Part shown: positions 59,878 to 64,000 of the stretch, in pieces
Layout of the letters: the number at the start of each line of letters is the position of its first letter
Numbering within the stretch: the first letter of the stretch is position 1
Source: Paenibacillus sp. BIC5C1
GTDB taxonomy: Bacteria > Bacillota > Bacilli > Paenibacillales > Paenibacillaceae
Direction: 5' to 3'
Assembly (NCBI RefSeq): GCF_032399705.1
Contig: NZ_CP135922.1
Location: 1,612,001 to 1,676,000 of the forward strand
Length of the DNA: 64,000 nt
Notes under the pieces: model-generated
Told to the model about the DNA's origin: nothing
Databases searched by the model: none
What the model saw: the letters and a program-made list of their open reading frames with translations, nothing else
Position numbers and translations under genes: made by a program

Positions 59878-61011
59878 TTAGTTCGCTGGTGGAGCATCCG
59901 TACGGAATGGATAGAGGAACTGTTTTGGAATATCCGTCTCAAATCTCATTAGCTGACCCGACGTTGGGTGGATGAACGAGAGTACCCGTGCATGCAGTCC
60001 GAGGCGGCCGAGTGTTCTGGTATGAGCACCGTATTTTTTGTCGCCTGCGATGGGATGGCCCAGATCTTCCATATGCACACGAATCTGGTTTTTACGTCCC
60101 GTCTCCAGACGGACTTCCAGCAAGGAGAACTCGCGGTTCGATTGTAGACGTTTGTAGTGTGTAATGGCATGTTGTCCATCATTCGGGCGAGAACTGGAAT
60201 ACATTTTGAGCGTCTTGGTTTCTTTCAACCATGAGGAAATGGTGCCTTCTTCTTTTGCAACGGCGCCTTCCACAAGGGCAACATACACACGTTCCTGTAC
60301 ATTTTCTTTCCAGTTGTCCTGCAGCTTCTGCTGCACTTCTTCACTCTTGGCGAACATCATGACACCCGAAGTGTCGCGGTCCAGACGATGGACTATAAAT
60401 ATCCGGTTCAGCGCGTCGGTACGGCGAACATGCTCGGTCAGCTGGCGATAAGCGGTAAGATCATCACTCTTGTCAGCGGCGATGGACAACAGTCCAGCTT
60501 CCTTGCGAATGACAATAATATCATCGTCTTCATGCAAAATGTTAATGCCCGTCAGGGAAGGAGCGGCAACAGCGCCTTCTTTGCTAATTGTTACGATCTG
60601 CCCCGGCGTTAGCTCCAGATTAAACTTGGTCACCACTTTCTGATCAACGGATACCTGTCCGCGACCCAGAATGGATTTGACGGCATTACGGCCGGACTTC
60701 AAATGTTTCAGCAAGAAGTTGAGCAGCTCATCCGGTTCAGTAACCTTGTACGGGCGTGGTGGTTCTTGCTTGCGATAATAGGAATTACCCGAACGTTTGG
60801 CTGCTTTGGGTTTGGATGCTCCGGCTTTCTTGGGAGCCGCGGAGGATTTGGATGCTACAGGCTTATTCGCCGCTCCTGTATTGCGTGATGCAGATGGTCC
60901 TGATGATTTGGCGGAAGTAAAAGTGGACCGACCGGATCGTGCTGTGGACGAACCTGCGGATGTTTTCCCCTTGGCCGATGTATTGCCTGTTGGGCGTTTA
61001 CGTTTATTCAT
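59878..61011 (-). CDS. RluA family pseudouridine synthase with long basic N-terminal region
   Basis: A 377-residue RNA pseudouridine synthase. The catalytic motif is VHRLDRDTSGVMMF with the Asp nucleophile, and RLETGRKNQIRVHM is the second family motif. An S4-like RNA-binding segment (FLLKHLKSGRNAVKSILGRGQ) lies before it. The first ~80 residues are an Ala/Ser/Lys/Thr-rich, basic, low-complexity stretch that probably is disordered and helps RNA binding. ATG 61011 has AAGGAG 10 bases upstream; the frame is open to 61068. The modified RNA position is unknown. Confidence 0.92.
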   Translation of the reverse strand: MNKRKRPTGNTSAKGKTSAGSSTARSGRSTFTSAKSSGPSASRNTGAANKPVASKSSAAPKKAGASKPKAAKRSGNSYYRKQEPPRPYKVTEPDELLNFLLKHLKSGRNAVKSILGRGQVSVDQKVVTKFNLELTPGQIVTISKEGAVAAPSLTGINILHEDDDIIVIRKEAGLLSIAADKSDDLTAYRQLTEHVRRTDALNRIFIVHRLDRDTSGVMMFAKSEEVQQKLQDNWKENVQERVYVALVEGAVAKEEGTISSWLKETKTLKMYSSSRPNDGQHAITHYKRLQSNREFSLLEVRLETGRKNQIRVHMEDLGHPIAGDKKYGAHTRTLGRLGLHARVLSFIHPTSGQLMRFETDIPKQFLYPFRTDAPPAN

Positions 61012-61200
61012 AAATAGTAATCTCCTTCTGAACAGCCTGTACCGCTTGTGTGCATACGATCCGTTCATTTCGTTATGCAGTCCAATATACCATTAACCGG
61101 GGGCAAATAAAAATAGGTGGAGACAATCTGTTACCCATCCAATCCAAAGAGAGTCGAGATTCATAGAATAACGTATCCCATAGCATTGGAGGTGTTACTC

Positions 61201-61608
61201 ATGGGTGTGTTTCTCGATATGAGAACTTCGATGAACTCGGGAACCGTAGGACAGCCGGGTTTGTCTCTAGGCCCATCGCCAGAAGCGTTTGGCTCCATTG
61301 GTCTGCAGACCCTTGGTGTCCCCAACCCCATTATCACCTTGAATGGCACGGTTGGCGTTACCGGAGAAGTGGGGGATACGTTTGTTGTTGAGCTTGTACG
61401 GGGCAGTGTTTACGATCCGTTCTATGTGATATATCGCGCCGAAGGCACGGTAGGTCAGAACGGTGGTGCTGAATTTCATTCGTTCACTGCACAGGATCTG
61501 TCCGCACCGCCTGCACTGGAAAGTGTGTATACTTCGTTTATTTCCGGCGTGTCCACATCGGTACGGACTGGCCCTGAGGTGTTCCATGGCATTGCAGCTA
61601 GCAACTAG
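61201..61608 (+). CDS. Hypothetical protein, 135 aa, possibly spore-surface related
   Basis: Not matched to a named family with certainty. The protein is Gly/Ser/Thr/Val-rich with an alternating strand pattern (GTVGVTGEVGDTFVVELVRG, then VYDPFYVIYRAEGT) and no signal peptide or membrane segment, reminiscent of BclA C-terminal or exosporium-type proteins. ATG 61201 is chosen because GGAGGTG lies about 8 bases upstream; the open frame begins at 61117. It stands alone beside a glycan cluster, which would fit a spore coat role, but that is inference. Confidence 0.7.
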   Translation: MGVFLDMRTSMNSGTVGQPGLSLGPSPEAFGSIGLQTLGVPNPIITLNGTVGVTGEVGDTFVVELVRGSVYDPFYVIYRAEGTVGQNGGAEFHSFTAQDLSAPPALESVYTSFISGVSTSVRTGPEVFHGIAASN

Positions 61609-61675
61609 AGTTTCTTTGAACAGAAGGTTCAACAGGAAGAGAGTTTACGTATGGCATCTTATGAATAGCAGAACA

Positions 61676-61706
61676 AAATCCCGGCTCCAAGGAGTCCGGG
61701 GTTTTT
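61676..61706. terminator. Bidirectional Rho-independent terminator
   Basis: AAAATCCCGGCTCC-AA-GGAGTCCGGGGTTTTTG. It lies between the converging small-protein (+) and GT-D (-) genes. Confidence 0.9.
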
Positions 61707-61729
61707 GTTGTAGTATCTACTTTTGCAGA

Positions 61730-62440
61730 CTAGTTGGCGCGGCCTTTCAAAATAATGTTGTTGGCTTTGCCGAAGTCGATGGCGACTTTGCCTGCAAGTG
61801 CCGCTGTCCGTTCCGCAAGAACAACCGCGTTCACGCCACAGGAGAATAGAGCTACATCGAAGGTATCCTGATTCGTTTGAATCCATTGCAGCGTTTCCTG
61901 CATCTGATCCCAGCTGTCGAACGGCAGCGCAGCTGTGATATCCAGATGGTAGGGCTCCTGAACGAGCATGGCTCGCAGCTGCTCAATCTCCCGGGTAACG
62001 AGCAGTACCCGCTTGCCGGCAAGCATATTCCAGAAGCGGGGCACCTGAGCGAGTTCCCGATTGACACAGGCATGGCAAGTTAGTGTCGGAGCGATGCCAA
62101 AATGCGCGAACACCGTATCGGTCAGCTGTCTTTTGAGATGCTCCGGGGCTTTGATGGTACTGTCCCCGTGAGGAAGAACACCTACGATATCTGCCCGTTG
62201 CAAGGAAGCGGCAACCTCGTCCCGAAGCTGCAGATTAGGTAGACGCAGTCCTTTTTGCCCCAGATTAGCTTTGATAGCCCATCGTTCCTGCAGAACCTGT
62301 TCCGTACTCCAGACTGTTTCCTGGGACATGACGATATTCTCCCCATCGCCCACACGGACCAGAGAGAAGGGACGCTTATCCCTCACGGCCGCTTCAAGTT
62401 GATCCAGCACACCATCCATTTCAAGATAGATTGGACTCAT
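61730..62440 (-). CDS. GT-D fold glycosyltransferase (DUF1792-like)
   Basis: A 236-residue protein of the GT-D glycosyltransferase type. The N-terminal SLVRVGDGENIVMSQ matches the R[FV]GDGE motif of this fold, which binds the sugar nucleotide, followed by the DIVGVLPHGDS segment and a C-terminal VALFSCGVNAVVLAERTAALAGKVAIDFG. GT-D enzymes extend O-linked glycans on serine-rich repeat proteins in streptococci. ATG 62440 has AGGAGG 12 bases upstream; the frame is open to 62530. It is divergent from the second transferase gene, with 355 bases between. Confidence 0.85.
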   Translation of the reverse strand: MSPIYLEMDGVLDQLEAAVRDKRPFSLVRVGDGENIVMSQETVWSTEQVLQERWAIKANLGQKGLRLPNLQLRDEVAASLQRADIVGVLPHGDSTIKAPEHLKRQLTDTVFAHFGIAPTLTCHACVNRELAQVPRFWNMLAGKRVLLVTREIEQLRAMLVQEPYHLDITAALPFDSWDQMQETLQWIQTNQDTFDVALFSCGVNAVVLAERTAALAGKVAIDFGKANNIILKGRAN

Positions 62441-62795
62441 TGTGGTATAAGGCCTCCTTTGAAAATTCAATTGCTCTATTCTATGTTGCGGCTTCGGCAA
62501 CGTTTTGTGCGTTCGACCCGCAGGGCGCATCTTCGGTTATATATCAATCTGCTTTCGAGACCGGAAAGTGTTGATGGGCTTATGTAAAAGCTGATTTATG
62601 CAAGAACCCGTGCAAGTGTCCGGACCAGTTCTATTATTTTTTCATACGTTATAGAGTCGGCTGGATTGGAGAGAGAGCTTCTGTATAGCAGTTTCGGGCT
62701 GACGGAGGCATTTTTGGCGTGGAAAGGGCTGTAAAAACTATGAAAATAGTCTGATTGAATTGAAAGAAGTTCACAGAAGGATGAGGAGGAAGGGT
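62441..62795. other. Divergent intergenic region, no gene seen
   Basis: 355 bases between the two transferase genes. It should contain both promoters. A short hairpin (GTTGC-GGCTTCG-GCAAC) lies near 62484-62500. No coding frame with a ribosome site was found. Confidence 0.5.
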
Positions 62796-63485
62796 ATGTC
62801 CAGAAAAGTGGTTATTGAGATCAATTTCAACAATTACGGAATGGACCCGCAGCGCTTGACAAGAGAGTGGCTGGAGCGGCGAATGAGCATTTTCCGTACT
62901 TTCACCCTTCATTGTCTTAAGGCGCAGACGAATCAGGATTTTCTGACGGTGGTGAAGCTGTCCAAGGAATCGGGGGACTTGATGCAAGAGATTTTAGCTG
63001 AGCAGGAGCCGCTGCCATCCAATATTCGTTTTGGAACAACCATCGAAAGTGTGCGGGCTATCCTGGCTTATGCAGAGGGGGCAGAGGATATCTATATAGC
63101 ACGACTGGATTCGGACGATCTGTATCACAGGACCTTTGTTCAGCAGCTTTATGACGTGAAGCCGCAGCCCGGAACGATGGCACTCATCAACCAGAATGGA
63201 TACTTGTGGGACAGCGTGAATCATGAGATGGCTCCAGCGTTTCACCGTTCCCCACAGTTCTATGTTTACCTGTATAAAACGGCTGAGTACGCTGTGGGAT
63301 ACCGGGTGAAGCTGCCGGGCCGGGGAACACATGGCAATGTCATTGAGCTGCCGCATGAACTGCTGGCTCCGCGCAATTACGTGAATATTGTGCATTCCAA
63401 CAATACATCCATCAAAAAAGTACCACCGAAAGACCGATTGAGCCGGGAAGAGATGGCTGCGGTATTACGCGAATTCATGATTTGA
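62796..63485 (+). CDS. Glycosyltransferase, putative rhamnosyl-transferase-like family
   Basis: A 229-residue soluble protein with a GT-A-like layout. EINFNNYGMDPQRLTREWLERRM begins the chain, then FTLHCLKAQTNQDFLTVVKL (the usual 'S..Q.N.nF' pattern) and IYIARLDSDDLYH, where the DxDD is the metal and sugar-nucleotide site. ATG 62796 has GGAGGAAGGG upstream. It is followed by a nucleotide-sugar dehydratase gene after 17 bases, so it belongs to a glycan biosynthesis operon. The sugar and acceptor cannot be told. Confidence 0.8.
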   Translation: MSRKVVIEINFNNYGMDPQRLTREWLERRMSIFRTFTLHCLKAQTNQDFLTVVKLSKESGDLMQEILAEQEPLPSNIRFGTTIESVRAILAYAEGAEDIYIARLDSDDLYHRTFVQQLYDVKPQPGTMALINQNGYLWDSVNHEMAPAFHRSPQFYVYLYKTAEYAVGYRVKLPGRGTHGNVIELPHELLAPRNYVNIVHSNNTSIKKVPPKDRLSREEMAAVLREFMI

Positions 63486-63502
63486 ACAAGGAGGGATTCA
63501 CC

Positions 63503-64000
63503 ATGATTAAAGGACAAACGATTCTGATCACCGGAGGCACGGGCTCCTGGGGGCAAAAGCTGACCGAGGTACTGCTGGAACAGAATCCAGCCGAGATTCG
63601 GATTCTCTCGCGTAATGAGTACGCCCAGATAACGATGCAGCGGGATTTCGGTCATGATGAACGTTTGCGTTTTGTCATTGGGGACATTCGCGACTATCGG
63701 GCTGTGGAGGAAGCTTGTCGCGGGGTTGATGTTCTTTTCCATCTGGCTGCACTGAAACACGTCCCGGTATGCGAGGATCAGCCGGATGAAGCGTTCAAGA
63801 CCAACGTCATCGGCACGCAAAATATTATTCGTGCTGCGATTCACATGCAGGTTGCCAAAGTCATTGATGTCTCCACCGACAAGGCGGTAGATCCGATTAA
63901 CGTGTACGGCATGACCAAGGCTTTGGGGGAAAAGATGATGATTCGTGCCAATGGGCTGAGCGAGTCCACCCGTTTTGTGTGTATTCGCGGGGGCAATGTG
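63503..64000 (+). CDS. UDP-N-acetylglucosamine 4,6-dehydratase-like protein, PseB/CapD type (3' partial)
   Basis: The first 166 codons of an SDR-fold nucleotide-sugar dehydratase; the gene runs off the window without a stop. The N-terminus has ILITGGTGSWGQKL (NADP-binding TGxxGxxG), IGDIRDYR, FHLAALKHVPVCE, TNVIGTQNII and VSTDKAVDPINVYGMTK (catalytic Tyr-Lys). This matches PseB and FlaA1-type enzymes that start pseudaminic acid or bacillosamine-like sugar synthesis. ATG 63503 has AAGGAGGG upstream. Further pse/leg genes are expected beyond the window. Confidence 0.88.
   Translation, partial: MIKGQTILITGGTGSWGQKLTEVLLEQNPAEIRILSRNEYAQITMQRDFGHDERLRFVIGDIRDYRAVEEACRGVDVLFHLAALKHVPVCEDQPDEAFKTNVIGTQNIIRAAIHMQVAKVIDVSTDKAVDPINVYGMTKALGEKMMIRANGLSESTRFVCIRGGNV

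Noticed and set aside
1..64000. CRISPR array, prophage, insertion sequence, tRNA or rRNA genes
   Set aside because: No regularly spaced direct repeats, transposase, integrase or phage structural genes and no cloverleaf or rRNA sequence were recognised in the window.

Overview
The window is chromosomal DNA from a low-to-moderate-GC, spore-forming Bacillota, almost certainly a Paenibacillus (inferred from Bacillus-type strong ribosome binding sites, a T-box leader on thrS, a class I preQ1 leader, a YpsA/DUF1273 protein, DUF4179 anti-sigma factor, YwqG and VanR/VanS-like two-component systems). About 55 protein genes are packed on both strands. No tRNA, rRNA, CRISPR array, prophage or insertion sequence was seen.

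Layout. 1-2365: end of an oligopeptide/dipeptide ABC transporter operon (oppD-oppF) plus a small co-directional gene. 2524-4903: PhnP-like metallo-hydrolase, then an ECF-type sigma factor followed by a ClpP-type protease. 5048-6987: a YtrA-type GntR regulator, apparently starting with ATT, with a perfect 47-bp palindromic operator and an ABC transporter. 7173-9644: MocR-type regulator divergent from an EamA exporter. 10309-12355: HAD phosphatase and lipoate ligase separated by a structured repeat. 12555-23781: an 11-kb cobamide locus, cobD-cbiZ-cbiB-cobC, then a promoter and cobalamin riboswitch leading btuF-btuC-btuD-cobT-cobU-cobS-cobQ. 23935-29548: chemoreceptor, cystine symporter, queuosine-precursor transporter behind a preQ1-I riboswitch, M24 peptidase. 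29806-33451: sugar dehydrogenase lipoprotein, MBL hydrolase, HEPN-like protein, SDR. 33572-35885: thrS with a T-box (Thr ACC specifier). 36014-39917: two-component system divergent from an M23 lipoprotein. 40018-45901: acetyltransferase, two DinB proteins, a coiled-coil protein with an ammonium transporter, YwqG, DUF2785. 46009-50960: VanR/VanS-like pair, a second copy of the structured repeat, a histidine-kinase remnant without its phosphoacceptor histidine or ATPase domain, and a class A penicillin-binding protein. 51208-61011: ThrE-type exporter pair, Sm-like small protein, LD-carboxypeptidase, ECF sigma/anti-sigma pair, GNAT-Nudix fusion, stand-alone FlgB, SpeD, YpsA, RluA-type synthase. 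61201-64000: a small surface-like protein and the start of a glycan cluster (GT-D transferase, second transferase, PseB/CapD-like dehydratase running off the window).

How the genes work together. The cobamide locus imports corrinoids (BtuFCD), cleaves cobinamide to cobyric acid (CbiZ), re-amidates with aminopropanol phosphate (CobD, CbiB) and assembles the nucleotide loop (CobU, CobT, CobC, CobS). CobQ suggests a link to de novo synthesis encoded elsewhere. Several loci concern the cell envelope: two two-component systems, M23 peptidase, PBP, LD-carboxypeptidase, ECF sigma and glycosyltransferases.

The least explained items are the two-copy structured repeat, the kinase remnant lying between that repeat and the PBP gene, the sigma-ClpP pair, the ATT-started regulator, a hairpin sitting between a ribosome binding site and its start codon, and the coiled-coil gene in front of amt. 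All functional statements come from reading the sequence; no database search was made.
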